64,000 nt of DNA from Polaribacter sp. L3A8 (GCF_009796785.1 NZ_CP047026.1:992001-1056000); one strand, 5' to 3'. Positions 52,897-60,653 are shown, counted from the stretch's first letter. Notes: a model not told the origin generated them from the letters alone. Numbers and translations are program-made.

Positions 52897-53485
52897 TTTT
52901 TAATTGATAACATAAATTTGCGCGTTTCATACCAAAGGTTCTACCATTTTTAGCTTCATAGTTTACATAAATCTTACCATTTTGTAACCAAGCTCTTTGT
53001 AAACCGTTTTCATTTCCTTTTAGTAAATGTCTTTCTTTAGATAAGGTTCCGTTAGAAAACCATTGACGTTCTACTCCTTCTAACTTGCCCTTTTTGTAGT
53101 TTGCTTCAAAAGCTAAAGTTCCGTTTTGCCACCAAGCCTTGTAACTCCCTACAAGTACGTTTTGTTGGTAATGAGAAGCCATTTTTAAAACACCACTTTT
53201 AAACCAAACTTTGTAAACACCTTCTTTTTTACCATTATAAAAACCAGTTTTTTCTTTTAAAGTATCATTGGCGTGATATTTTACAGCAAACCCATTAAAA
53301 AGTGCATTCTTATAATACCAATTCCCTTCATTACCATTTAAAACCAAGCTATCTTTATGAACAATAATCTTGGTGTTAATTTCTACTTTTTTAAGAACGG
53401 TATCCTTTTTTGCACTATTGCTTGAAGAATTACAACCAATAATACAAATTGAAAAAAGGGGAAATAATAATCTTAAAAATCTCAT
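52865..53485 (-). CDS. YwqK/MORN-repeat lipoprotein
   Basis: A 206-residue lipoprotein starting at MRFLRLLFPLFSICIIGCNS; 21 upstream codons overlap the YHYH gene and would hide the signal peptide. Several MORN/YwqK-type repeats follow: GFYNGKKEGVYKVWFKSGVL, GSYKAWWQNGTLAFEANYKK and GVERQWFSNGTLSKERHLLK, each of about 20-24 residues with G-x-x-x-x-W/Y-x-x-G-x-L/K. The NCBI name for this group is 'YwqK family antitoxin', but no toxin partner is seen; a surface-exposed repeat scaffold is more likely. It lies between the YHYH and SCO genes in one unit. Confidence 0.85.
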   Translation of the reverse strand: MRFLRLLFPLFSICIIGCNSSSNSAKKDTVLKKVEINTKIIVHKDSLVLNGNEGNWYYKNALFNGFAVKYHANDTLKEKTGFYNGKKEGVYKVWFKSGVLKMASHYQQNVLVGSYKAWWQNGTLAFEANYKKGKLEGVERQWFSNGTLSKERHLLKGNENGLQRAWLQNGKIYVNYEAKNGRTFGMKRANLCYQLKNEKVEEKKDI

Positions 53486-53486
53486 T

Positions 53487-54254
53487 TTAGTAACCTTGGT
53501 AAGGACCTTCAAAAGCAATATAAGAACCTGTTGTAGCATATAATTCATTAATAATATGATAATGATATTCCTCTATCCCATCAGAATGTTGTGTTGTAGA
53601 AGTATGACCTCCAGAAGTATCTAAATCTGTTGGATACGTACCTGTTGCGTTACATTTTCTACCATACAAGAAAACTCCATCTAATAAAACACCTACTAAT
53701 TTGTCATCATCATCAGAAAATGCTTTTGGTTCTAAATGATAATGATAAACTCCAGGACCAATGTGTGCCCCAGTCCAATCTAAACTTGCTGCTGCTTGAT
53801 CTAAAGCTCCGTTTCCTTCTTGGTCATTAAAAATAGAAGCACCACTTACAGCAATACCTATGGTGTTTAATTGTGTACTAACAGTGCTACCCGTTAAATT
53901 TGGAGTAGCATCTACCGTAATGGTGGTTGCATTATTATTACTAGACATAATAGACGGCGTTGTAGCTACACCAGATTCCTCTCTATATAACTCACTTCCC
54001 TCTCCCCAATACACAGTTTCATGGTTTGGTAAACCTGTGGTTTCTATGGTAACGGTTGTACCACTATTAGATAAATAAATATCTGTAGCATCTGTATTAA
54101 ATTCGGAATATGCAGCATGTAATTCTGTAATTACAGTATCTGTATCGCTAACATCTACATCTGCCGCATCTACATCTGTATCTGAAGTACAAGAAACAAA
54201 TGCCGAAAAAAGTAATACTATAAGTGATGTGGTCTTAATAAATCGGTTTTTCAT
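53487..54254 (-). CDS. YHYH-domain lipoprotein
   Basis: A 255-residue lipoprotein (LFSAFVSCTSDTDVD). The acidic linker after the Cys is rich in Asp (DVDAADVDVSDTD), like several secreted proteins here. The YHYH domain shows two copies of its motif: GPGVYHYHLEPKAF near residue 165 and IEEYHYHIINELYA near 225, with LDGVFLYGRKC between them. Clustered His/Tyr suggests a metal site (copper?), which would fit the SCO protein in the same operon; this is inference. The stop is one base before the start of the YwqK-repeat gene. A conserved sigma-like promoter motif lies 26 nt upstream of the start. Confidence 0.88.
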   Translation of the reverse strand: MKNRFIKTTSLIVLLFSAFVSCTSDTDVDAADVDVSDTDTVITELHAAYSEFNTDATDIYLSNSGTTVTIETTGLPNHETVYWGEGSELYREESGVATTPSIMSSNNNATTITVDATPNLTGSTVSTQLNTIGIAVSGASIFNDQEGNGALDQAAASLDWTGAHIGPGVYHYHLEPKAFSDDDDKLVGVLLDGVFLYGRKCNATGTYPTDLDTSGGHTSTTQHSDGIEEYHYHIINELYATTGSYIAFEGPYQGY

Positions 54255-54280
54255 TTTTAGTGGTTTTGGGTTATTTAATA

Positions 54281-54308
54281 TTTAGATGCGAGCTCTATAA
54301 TAAACTTG
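54281..54308 (-). promoter_or_regulatory. Conserved bipartite promoter motif, YHYH/YwqK/SCO unit
   Basis: Minus strand: CAAGTTT, 14 nt, ATCTAAA. The -10-like part ends 26 nt before the ATG at 54254. It is one of five matching sites that precede the five transcription units downstream of the sigma factor gene at 60654. Confidence 0.65.
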
Positions 54309-54321
54309 CAATTTTTATTAT

Positions 54322-55410
54322 TTATTTTCTATTCGGTTTAGGTCCTTTCTCTAATTCATCTTTTGAAACATATCCATCTTTATTGCTATCAACCTTAGAA
54401 AAATCTTGCTTTAAAGGCCCTTTTACTTCTGTTCTAGATAATTTTCCGTCCTTATCGGTATCCATCATTTCTAATAGTTCCTCAAAGTTTTTACGCTTCC
54501 CTCCTTTTCTTCCATCATTTCCATCTCTAGGCGGTCCTCTACGTTCATCTTCTTTTACCTCTCCCATTAAACATCTGCTTACATACGGAAACTCATTTGT
54601 AACCAAGTACATATATTTTCCATCTATTGTAATTCCGTTGCATTCATCTAGATCTCCAGAATTTGCAACATATTCAAAATCGGAACCATAGGTTCCATCA
54701 TGATTATCGTTTAAAGCTATTTTTATGGTTTCTTTCGGATTTTCATAAACACAATCTTCTCCCTCTCTCGTTCCGTCTAATAATTTATAACTCGGTTTAT
54801 AGGCATTACTTTTAGAGTAATAAATAGGAAAACCATCGTGTGCAAAACCAACGTGTACCAAATCTTTTCCAGTATCAAATTCTTTAATTACAGAAGTTGG
54901 AGTTCCGTGATAATGATACTCCCCTGTTGGCTGTACGTGCGCATGATTAAAATCGAGACCAAGATCTATTACATCTTGGAAAGCTTCTACCCTATAATTC
55001 TCTCCCGTTTCACAAACAACAACTTCCGCGGTTCCTGGTTCAAACTTTACTCCGTTTAACGCAACTCCTGGTTCTCTAACCCAAGTTGCTTTCCCTGTAT
55101 ACTTTGGTTTTGCAGGAAAGGTGTATGTTTTATTCTGAGCAGAAATTATATTCGGATTTCCTTTTCTTGGAAAAGCACCTGTTTTATGATCTGGCAATGC
55201 ATTTGTAACCATTTTTCGTTCATCACCAGTTACAGTAACAATTGTTTTTGTTCCAAAAATTTTACTTATTAAACTATAGGAATCAAAATAATTTACAGCA
55301 ATACGTGTGTGGCTTTCTGTTTCTCCATTATGTGTATGCTTAGTCGCTTGACTTTTACACCCTATTAATAAAATACTTGCTAATATTGGTATGAAATACT
55401 TTTTCATCAT
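54322..55410 (-). CDS. YHYH lipoprotein with C-terminal EF-hand pair
   Basis: A 362-residue lipoprotein (ASILLIGCKSQ). Residues 90-285 form a YHYH-type domain with GEYHYHGTPTSV near 170, HVGFAHDGFPIYYSKSNAY near 200 and a Cys-containing tail. A basic/Pro/Gly linker follows. Residues 310-360 carry two EF-hand loops, DTDKDGKLSRTEV and DSNKDGYVSKDELE, with the canonical Asp/Asn/Gly/Glu spacing for Ca2+ binding. The EF-hand module is strikingly like that of the separate 97-residue protein at 59280. It forms its own transcription unit with the shared promoter motif 20 nt upstream. Confidence 0.88.
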   Translation of the reverse strand: MMKKYFIPILASILLIGCKSQATKHTHNGETESHTRIAVNYFDSYSLISKIFGTKTIVTVTGDERKMVTNALPDHKTGAFPRKGNPNIISAQNKTYTFPAKPKYTGKATWVREPGVALNGVKFEPGTAEVVVCETGENYRVEAFQDVIDLGLDFNHAHVQPTGEYHYHGTPTSVIKEFDTGKDLVHVGFAHDGFPIYYSKSNAYKPSYKLLDGTREGEDCVYENPKETIKIALNDNHDGTYGSDFEYVANSGDLDECNGITIDGKYMYLVTNEFPYVSRCLMGEVKEDERRGPPRDGNDGRKGGKRKNFEELLEMMDTDKDGKLSRTEVKGPLKQDFSKVDSNKDGYVSKDELEKGPKPNRK

Positions 55411-55430
55411 TTTAAATTGTTTTATAAAAG

Positions 55431-55458
55431 TTTAGATGTCCTTTTATGAATAAACTTG
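55431..55458 (-). promoter_or_regulatory. Conserved bipartite promoter motif, YHYH/EF-hand gene
   Basis: Minus strand: CAAGTTT, 14 nt, ATCTAAA, ending 20 nt before the ATG at 55410. The spacing is identical to the motifs at 54281, 59603 and 60624. Confidence 0.65.
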
Positions 55459-55484
55459 TGTTCTTTAACTTTTTTTAACAAAAA

Positions 55485-55514
55485 AAGCTTTCTAATTTCT
55501 TAGAAAGCTTTTAA
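55485..55514 (-). terminator. Terminator of the VTC/DUF4956/DUF2490 unit
   Basis: AAAAGCTTTCTAA / TTAGAAAGCTTTT: a perfect long stem with a short TTTC-type loop and flanking A/T runs, about 20 bp past the DUF2490 stop codon. Confidence 0.85.
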
Positions 55515-55534
55515 TAATTAATCGAACTTTAATA

Positions 55535-56284
55535 CTATTTTTTTCGTTTAGATGATTTTTTATTTTTAAAAGAGTAGGTATATTTTAGTCCTAAAATATT
55601 TGTGATGTCCGGAAAATCTACATTCAACTCTTTTTCAAATCGATAAAACACCCCTACTTTACCAAAATTTTTTATTTTATAGTCTGTACCTAAAGTTAAT
55701 CTATATTTATTAAATCCATTTTCATCTCCATCTTGAAACTTATTAAATATTTCTGCAGAAAATTTAGGATCAAATTTCCAATTTTTAAAATTGTATTCTA
55801 GAGAAGTCTTAAAACGAATGTTTTGATTTGCCTCATCTCCTTCATCAGTAGAAACACCTAATTCATTTTTATTTTGATAACGCAATCTATATCCAATTTC
55901 TAGATTATTAATTTGATGTTTGTACATGGCATCAACCTGAAATCTAAAATGATTTTCATAGCCTTGTATATTTCCTTTATTATCATTCTCTCTTATATAC
56001 CTTGCACCTACACCCATTTTAAAATCTTTAAACAAGGTGTATTCTGCATTTAATTCGGTAAAAAAGGCATCAACTTCAGAGAAGTTTTCTTTTAATCTAA
56101 ACTGTTCTTCTAAGCCAAAACTCCACTTTTTATTCAACTTATATTCTACTCCCAAGGTACTCCAAGAAGCCCAATCACTATCTGCTGTTTGCCCATAATT
56201 TAAACTTGTAAATAAAATTGCATTTAAGACTAACAACTTTAAAAATAGTGCTTTTTTTGTGCTGATTATACTCATTATATCCAT
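55535..56284 (-). CDS. DUF2490-family outer-membrane beta-barrel-like protein
   Basis: A 249-residue protein with a signal peptide (ending near LNYGQTADSDW). The mature part reads as repeated amphipathic beta-strands: WSSWSTLGVEYKLNKKWSF-like pattern, MGVGARYIRENDNKGNIQG, LEIGYRLRYQNKNELG and KYRLTLGTDYKIKNFGKVGV. This is the DUF2490 pattern, a small outer-membrane barrel. The C-terminal residues are Lys/Arg-rich after the last strand. It lies 19 bp after the DUF4956 gene and is third in the unit with VTC and DUF4956. It may form the outer-membrane part of that system. Confidence 0.85.
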   Translation of the reverse strand: MDIMSIISTKKALFLKLLVLNAILFTSLNYGQTADSDWASWSTLGVEYKLNKKWSFGLEEQFRLKENFSEVDAFFTELNAEYTLFKDFKMGVGARYIRENDNKGNIQGYENHFRFQVDAMYKHQINNLEIGYRLRYQNKNELGVSTDEGDEANQNIRFKTSLEYNFKNWKFDPKFSAEIFNKFQDGDENGFNKYRLTLGTDYKIKNFGKVGVFYRFEKELNVDFPDITNILGLKYTYSFKNKKSSKRKK

Positions 56285-56303
56285 TTATTTTTAAGTTAAA
56301 AGC

Positions 56304-56906
56304 CTATTTATTTTTGTAATAAAAAATAACAATTGTTGCAGTATCTTTTAAAAAATCTACCTGACCAATATCTATAGAGTTAATAGACAAACCCGTTCTG
56401 TTTTCTAAATCTTCTTTTAAGAGATGATAATTTTCAGGTTTAATATTTTCTATATTTTCATAAACAATAGACTTAGAAACCACTTGTTTTAAAGCCCAAT
56501 ATTTTTCGATAAGCAACAGTACAGTAACAATAATTATATTTGCAGATAAAATTTCTGCATAACTCATTTTTTTATTTGCCAAAGAATTAATTATTGAAAC
56601 CCCAATAACCACAAACAAATACGTCATTTCTTTAATATCTACAGGATTTGTTCTGTATCTAATAATACCAAAAATGGCAAATAACCCCAAGGCCATTCCA
56701 ATATCCATTTGATATTTTTTAAGCGTAAAACATAAGAAAAACACAATGAGACTAATTAAGTAATACGTAAAAACGTAGTCTTTTCTTTTTGAAATAGGAT
56801 AGTAAATAAATCGAATAATTATGGTTAGAAAAATATAGTTTAAACAAAGTCTAAACATCATTTTAAAAAAATCATCATCGAATAAAGGGATATCTAAAAA
56901 CTCCAT
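56304..56906 (-). CDS. DUF4956-family membrane protein
   Basis: A 200-residue protein with four to five membrane helices in its first 130 residues (segments near 18-36, 48-63, 70-88, 93-110, 115-132). The conserved loop DIGMALGLFAIFGIIRYRTN, with the PVDIKEMTYLF that follows, is the DUF4956 signature and resembles MgtC-type membrane proteins. The C-terminal 65 residues form a small soluble domain (LKEDLENRTGLSINSIDIGQ). The start is 2 bp after the VTC gene stop. VTC and DUF4956 genes are, to my knowledge, often neighbours, together with CotH. Its function is unproven. Confidence 0.9.
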   Translation of the reverse strand: MEFLDIPLFDDDFFKMMFRLCLNYIFLTIIIRFIYYPISKRKDYVFTYYLISLIVFFLCFTLKKYQMDIGMALGLFAIFGIIRYRTNPVDIKEMTYLFVVIGVSIINSLANKKMSYAEILSANIIIVTVLLLIEKYWALKQVVSKSIVYENIENIKPENYHLLKEDLENRTGLSINSIDIGQVDFLKDTATIVIFYYKNK

Positions 56907-56908
56907 AG

Positions 56909-57658
56909 TTATGCAATTATATTATTTATTTTTATTAATTTTCTTTTAAAAACATTGTACTTTAAATCATTATAAAGACTAACCATACCAATACAATACT
57001 TGCTAATACTATAAGGATTTTGATGAATTGATTTTAATGATTTTACAATTTCTGATTTTCGGTTAAACCGTTCTTGTTTTACCTCTATCACTACTAGATT
57101 CTTGAAGTCTTTTTTAACTTCATTCATTTTATACGATAAATTAAGATCTACCGTAACACGTTCTTTACTTTTTAAATTTACAAGTGTTATTCTATTAAAA
57201 CCATTCCATAAACTAGGCTCTAAATGATATTCTTGAAGTGTAGTCGATGAAATAAAATCTTTAGAAGATTGGGTTAAGTTCAACTCAAAATCAGAAACAG
57301 GTATTCTTGATTTATTGGTTTCTCCTTTACCATTTTTTTGTTTTATCTCTAAAAAACAAAGATCAGATTCTATATATTTTCTTTGTCTAATTTTTGTTCT
57401 GTTATTTTTTCCGTTATGATGATCGTTATAAAATTTATTTTCAATTGTATCAAAATATAAAGACGAATAACTCATTATTCTATCTTTTTTAATTTCTAAA
57501 ACCTTATAATGATTTCTTATTTCTTTTAGAATAGAAAATAACTGAATTTTATTAATTACAAATTTAGTATCCGTTCTTTTCATTAATGCTACACTATTCA
57601 TTTCCTCTAAAGAAATCGAAGAAAAATTTTCCATAATACTTTTAATATTATCTACCAT
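56909..57658 (-). CDS. VTC-domain protein (polyphosphate polymerase-like)
   Basis: A 249-residue soluble protein of the VTC/triphosphate-tunnel family. The tunnel residues are in alternating charged strands: LMKRTDTKFVINKIQL near residue 25, SSLYFDTIENKFYNDHHNGK near 63, RTKIRQRKY near 86, LCFLEIKQKNGKGETNKSRI near 97, RVTVDLNLSYKM near 168 and VVIEVKQERF near 188. The end has ISKYCIGMVSLY, matching the family's SK-x-C-x-G motif. In yeast the Vtc4 domain makes polyphosphate from ATP. The bacterial homologues next to DUF4956 and CotH are uncharacterised to my knowledge. It is first in its unit. Confidence 0.9.
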   Translation of the reverse strand: MVDNIKSIMENFSSISLEEMNSVALMKRTDTKFVINKIQLFSILKEIRNHYKVLEIKKDRIMSYSSLYFDTIENKFYNDHHNGKNNRTKIRQRKYIESDLCFLEIKQKNGKGETNKSRIPVSDFELNLTQSSKDFISSTTLQEYHLEPSLWNGFNRITLVNLKSKERVTVDLNLSYKMNEVKKDFKNLVVIEVKQERFNRKSEIVKSLKSIHQNPYSISKYCIGMVSLYNDLKYNVFKRKLIKINNIIA

Positions 57659-57693
57659 ATATTCATTTTATATTATAATTATGTTATATAAAG

Positions 57694-57718
57694 TTTAGAT
57701 ACTGTTTTTTTAAACTTG
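57694..57718 (-). promoter_or_regulatory. Bipartite promoter motif (shorter spacer), VTC unit
   Basis: Minus strand: CAAGTTT, 11 nt, ATCTAAA, ending 35 nt before the ATG at 57658. Both halves are exact but the spacer is 3 nt shorter than in the other four, so this site is weaker or the alignment differs. Confidence 0.5.
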
Positions 57719-57743
57719 TATTACCTTCAGTGAAAAAGACATT

Positions 57744-57780
57744 AAAAAAAAGCCTCACAATTTTATATGAAGCTTTTAAT
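57744..57780 (-). terminator. Terminator of the EF-hand/CotH unit
   Basis: AAAAGCCTCA ... TGAAGCTTTT on the plus strand; imperfect stem with a long T run on the minus strand, about 30 bp past the CotH stop codon. Confidence 0.6.
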
Positions 57781-57808
57781 AACTAACCAAACTCAAATAC
57801 TATTTTCT

Positions 57809-59236
57809 TTAATTTAAATAAGCTGCTACTGCAGCTTTTCTAGAAGTTGCATGTGATTTTAATTGGCTAACTGCCGATTGAAAATCTGAACTGTTATTTA
57901 AAAATGTATAACCTGTAACTTCTGATGTTGCATATTCTTCTACTAAAGCGGCATAGCTTGTATATAAAGCCTGAATTGTAGATTCATTAAACGCACCGTT
58001 TATAACCTCTTCTACATACGCATCATACTTTTCTTTATACACTTCATCTTGATACATATACCCTATTAATGGCCATTGAGAAGCTGTTAATCCAGAGAAA
58101 TTTAAAGATAAAGCACCACCTTGTTTACCTGTCTGTAAAGCTTCATTATTATCCCAAGGAATCCAAGTTAGTTTACTCGTAGCAGGATCATTGTATAAGA
58201 AATAATTATGTGTCATTCTACCATAGGTATCCCAATTTTGAACCACTGTATTTACAGCCAAGTATTTTAAAAATATGTCGGTATCAAAAACAGCATCTAA
58301 ACTTGTTCTCCAAGCGGCAGCATCTGTAGTTTTTGTACCATCATTTATAATTGTTAAAAGACTTTGTACATCAGAAAAATCTGCCTCATCTTCATTATTT
58401 TTCTTTACATATTCGTCTTCATCAAAAGTTCCATTTGCAAAACTTGCAGCATCACCATCTGGTTTGTATAGATTTCCTCCATCATCAGAAAATTGTGTAT
58501 CTAAAACACTACCATCTACCTCTTCTACTAAAGTATACAATCCAAAATATTGTGGTCCATTACCATGATCCACATATAATGTGTAAAAAGCGGTATGAGA
58601 CGCCACTAAGCCAGCGTTTCTAAACACATCTGTAGCTACTTTTTCTCTTAACATAGAACTATCATCATAATTATTTTTAAGACTTAATTTCTTAATTCCG
58701 TAAAAACGTTGATTCTTTATTTGAGGATAATCATCTTCAAACTCATCAAAATCTAATTTGAATGATAATTTTAAAATCCCTGCTTGCCAACTACTTTTTA
58801 AACTTGAATTTCCTTTAAAACGCAAACCAACTCTATACCATTCTTTCCCTTCATAAAACACTTCTCCAGGCACAAAAATTGGATCTTCATCGATATCTAC
58901 AGAAACACCAGGTCCTCCTGCAGAACTTCCTCCAAATGTTCCATAAAGGTTCTCCATATCATCTAACATGGTTTGCCAACGAGCTTCCGTAATAACAAAG
59001 TCTAACCTTTTTACTGTGTTATCTTCAAAAACTTCGCTAATATTAGCATCTACATCTTTACTATGTGTAGCCTCTGTCCAGTCTATAGCTTCAAAATCTG
59101 TATCATCTATTACTACAGCAACTTCATTACTATCATCTGTATCATCTACTGTAACATCAGAAACATCATCACTTGTACACGAAAAAATAAAAAGTGTAAT
59201 CACTAATGAGAATAATTTAATTTTATAATTTTTCAT
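57809..59236 (-). CDS. CotH kinase-family lipoprotein
   Basis: A 475-residue lipoprotein starting at MKNYKIKLFSLVITLFIFSC; 28 further codons are open upstream but include a charged stretch that would ruin the signal peptide. The Asp-rich linker DDVSDVTVDDTDDSN follows the Cys. The CotH domain shows VKRLDFVITEARWQTML near 70, RVGLRFKGNSSLKSSWQAG near 140, KKLSLKNNYDDSSMLREKVA near 185, then TVVQNWDTYGRMTHNYFLYN and KLTWIPWDNNEAL near 355, the metal-binding DN motif. CotH of Bacillus spores is an atypical protein kinase. It follows the EF-hand gene in the same unit. Confidence 0.92.
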   Translation of the reverse strand: MKNYKIKLFSLVITLFIFSCTSDDVSDVTVDDTDDSNEVAVVIDDTDFEAIDWTEATHSKDVDANISEVFEDNTVKRLDFVITEARWQTMLDDMENLYGTFGGSSAGGPGVSVDIDEDPIFVPGEVFYEGKEWYRVGLRFKGNSSLKSSWQAGILKLSFKLDFDEFEDDYPQIKNQRFYGIKKLSLKNNYDDSSMLREKVATDVFRNAGLVASHTAFYTLYVDHGNGPQYFGLYTLVEEVDGSVLDTQFSDDGGNLYKPDGDAASFANGTFDEDEYVKKNNEDEADFSDVQSLLTIINDGTKTTDAAAWRTSLDAVFDTDIFLKYLAVNTVVQNWDTYGRMTHNYFLYNDPATSKLTWIPWDNNEALQTGKQGGALSLNFSGLTASQWPLIGYMYQDEVYKEKYDAYVEEVINGAFNESTIQALYTSYAALVEEYATSEVTGYTFLNNSSDFQSAVSQLKSHATSRKAAVAAYLN

Positions 59237-59279
59237 AATTAATTGTTTGATTGATTTTTTTGATTCTATTTTGTTATCC

Positions 59280-59573
59280 TTATTTTCTTGGTCTTTCTCT
59301 TCTCTCTGGTTTAGGAGCATCTTTCAGTTCTTTTTCTGAAATGAAACCATCTTCATCAGTATCAACTTTTTTAAAATCTTTTGCCAAAGGCCCTTTTACT
59401 TCTTTTTGAGAAATTTTACCATCTTCGTTTGCATCAAATTCTTTTAAAAGTTGTTTAAATGTTGGTGGTCCTTTTGGTTTGTCATCAGAATTATCTGCTT
59501 GTGCAAAACTTGATGCTGACACCCCTAAAGAAACTATTATGACTGCTAAAATTTTATTTGTTGAGTTTTTCAT
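59280..59573 (-). CDS. Secreted EF-hand protein
   Basis: A 97-residue protein with a signal peptide (ILAVIIVSLGVSASSFAQAD). Two EF-hand loops follow: DANEDGKISQKEV and DTDEDGFISEKELK, with all calcium-coordinating positions filled. Between them is EVKGPLAKDFKKV, nearly the same as the EVKGPLKQDFSKV of the YHYH protein at 54322. The C-terminus is Pro/Arg-rich (PKPERRERPRK). It lies 43 bp upstream of the CotH gene and shares its promoter motif, 29 nt before the start. It is likely a periplasmic or surface calcium-binding partner of the CotH kinase-like protein. Confidence 0.9.
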   Translation of the reverse strand: MKNSTNKILAVIIVSLGVSASSFAQADNSDDKPKGPPTFKQLLKEFDANEDGKISQKEVKGPLAKDFKKVDTDEDGFISEKELKDAPKPERRERPRK

Positions 59574-59602
59574 TTTAAATCTATTTATTAAGTTTATATA
59601 CC

Positions 59603-59630
59603 TTTAGATGCTAGTCCTTTTAAAAACTTG
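59603..59630 (-). promoter_or_regulatory. Conserved bipartite promoter motif, EF-hand/CotH unit
   Basis: Minus strand: CAAGTTT, 14 nt, ATCTAAA, ending 29 nt before the ATG at 59573. The 9 nt before ATCTAAA end in CTAGC, as in the site at 60624. Confidence 0.65.
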
Positions 59631-59739
59631 TGCACGTTAACTTTACTTTAACATATCTAATTAAAAAATAGTAACACCTAAAACTAAAGCATTAACTTTA
59701 TTATAAAATACTTTAAAAACCAACTTTATAATTCTCAAA

Positions 59740-59778
59740 AAAAAAAGATCCAAAGCAGTTAAGCTTTGGATCTTTTTT
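59740..59778. terminator. Terminator after the Spy/CpxP-like gene
   Basis: AAAAAAGATCCAAAGC / GCTTTGGATCTTTTTT, a long perfect stem with a 5-7 nt loop and symmetrical A/T runs. Confidence 0.9.
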
Positions 59779-59802
59779 ATAACTAAATTATTTATAAATA
59801 TA

Positions 59803-60264
59803 TTATCTTGGTGGAGGCATCCTTCTATTATTTGGTGGCATTCTATCTCCGCCCCTTATTGCTTCTTTAATTATTTTATCAAACTTTTGCACTTGATCTG
59901 CAGTACAAATTTTTCTTACTTGTTTAAAAAAAGTAAAAACCTCTGCATCTTTTTTTGCTTGTAAAAGTCCAATTTTTGTAGTTAAAGAATCAATTGTAAA
60001 ATTTTCTTTATTAAAGCCATCAAATAAAAGATCTTTTTGATTTTTAACTTGATCCTCTAAATTTCTCATAACATCTCTATGCGCAACATCTAAAGTTCTA
60101 AATGCTTCTTTTTGAGTTTCAGAAAAACTTAATTGAGCTGTTAAAAAATTCCTTTTTGGATTGTTATGTTGATTTTCATGCGGTTTTTTTACCAACATAA
60201 AAATTAGTACTCCATTTAATAATACTAACAAGATGATAAGAATAGGAAGTAATTTTGATTTCAT
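59803..60264 (-). CDS. Spy/CpxP-like periplasmic metal-stress protein
   Basis: A 153-residue protein with one N-terminal membrane segment or uncleaved signal (LPILIILLVLLNGVLIFMLV) and a helical periplasmic part. AQLSFSETQKEAFRTLDVAH near residue 45 resembles the first LTxxQ-type repeat of Spy/CpxP/heavy-metal-sensor (CnrX-like) proteins, and KICTADQVQKFDKIIKEAI near 115 the second. The C-terminus is Pro/Arg/Met-rich (GGDRMPPNNRRMPPPR). In the five-unit cluster it would act as the periplasmic sensor or chaperone arm, next to an anti-sigma-like gene. The exact ligand is not visible. Confidence 0.82.
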   Translation of the reverse strand: MKSKLLPILIILLVLLNGVLIFMLVKKPHENQHNNPKRNFLTAQLSFSETQKEAFRTLDVAHRDVMRNLEDQVKNQKDLLFDGFNKENFTIDSLTTKIGLLQAKKDAEVFTFFKQVRKICTADQVQKFDKIIKEAIRGGDRMPPNNRRMPPPR

Positions 60265-60269
60265 AACTT

Positions 60270-60593
60270 TTAATTTAAAATAGAACTGCTATCTGATTGT
60301 AAAGAGTATTCTTGTGCAAATGTTTTAATATCTGAGGTAGAACTAGCACTTTGTGACGAATTGTTAAAAGCATAAAAAATAGTTCCGAAATTTAATAACA
60401 ATATAACACTCAGAGTTGCCAATTGCAATTGCGGTGTAAACCAAGAAAAAACAGGTGTCTTCTCTTCCTTTTCTGCATTTAACTTTTGCAAAACCTTATG
60501 TTTAAAAAAGTGATTTACTTCAACTTTTTTAATATTATCTAATGCTTTAAAAGCATCATCTACCTGCTGATTTATGTCTTTTTTAGTTTTCAT
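60270..60593 (-). CDS. Single-spanning anti-sigma-like protein
   Basis: A 107-residue protein with a cytoplasmic N-terminus of about 50 residues (DINQQVDDAFKALDNIKKVE ... FFKHKVLQKLNAE), one membrane helix near 57-75 (TLSVILLLNFGTIFYAF) and a short periplasmic tail rich in Ser. The size, single helix, position directly after a sigma-factor gene and proximity to a CpxP-like gene fit an anti-sigma factor. No zinc-binding (HxxxCxxC) motif is present, so the assignment rests on context. It has its own copy of the promoter motif, which begins 3 bp past the sigma gene stop. Confidence 0.7.
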   Translation of the reverse strand: MKTKKDINQQVDDAFKALDNIKKVEVNHFFKHKVLQKLNAEKEEKTPVFSWFTPQLQLATLSVILLLNFGTIFYAFNNSSQSASSTSDIKTFAQEYSLQSDSSSILN

Positions 60594-60623
60594 TTTTTTG
60601 TGTTCTTAAAACAATACTATTTA

Positions 60624-60651
60624 TTTAGATGCTAGAAATTATAAAAACTTG
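60624..60651 (-). promoter_or_regulatory. Conserved bipartite promoter motif, anti-sigma/CpxP unit
   Basis: Minus strand: CAAGTTT, 14 nt, ATCTAAA, ending 30 nt before the ATG at 60593. It is placed just after the sigma-factor stop codon, so the anti-sigma-like gene can be induced separately from the sigma gene. Confidence 0.65.
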
Positions 60652-60653
60652 CA

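Noticed and set aside
52865..53485. Toxin-antitoxin system around the YwqK-repeat gene
   Set aside because: Only the database label suggests it. No toxin-like gene is adjacent; neighbours are YHYH and SCO proteins and the product has a lipoprotein signal.
57694..57718. Using the VTC-unit site as a full member of the promoter motif set
   Set aside because: Both half-motifs are exact but the spacer is 11 rather than 14 nt, so I keep it as a weaker site and do not count it among the exact matches.
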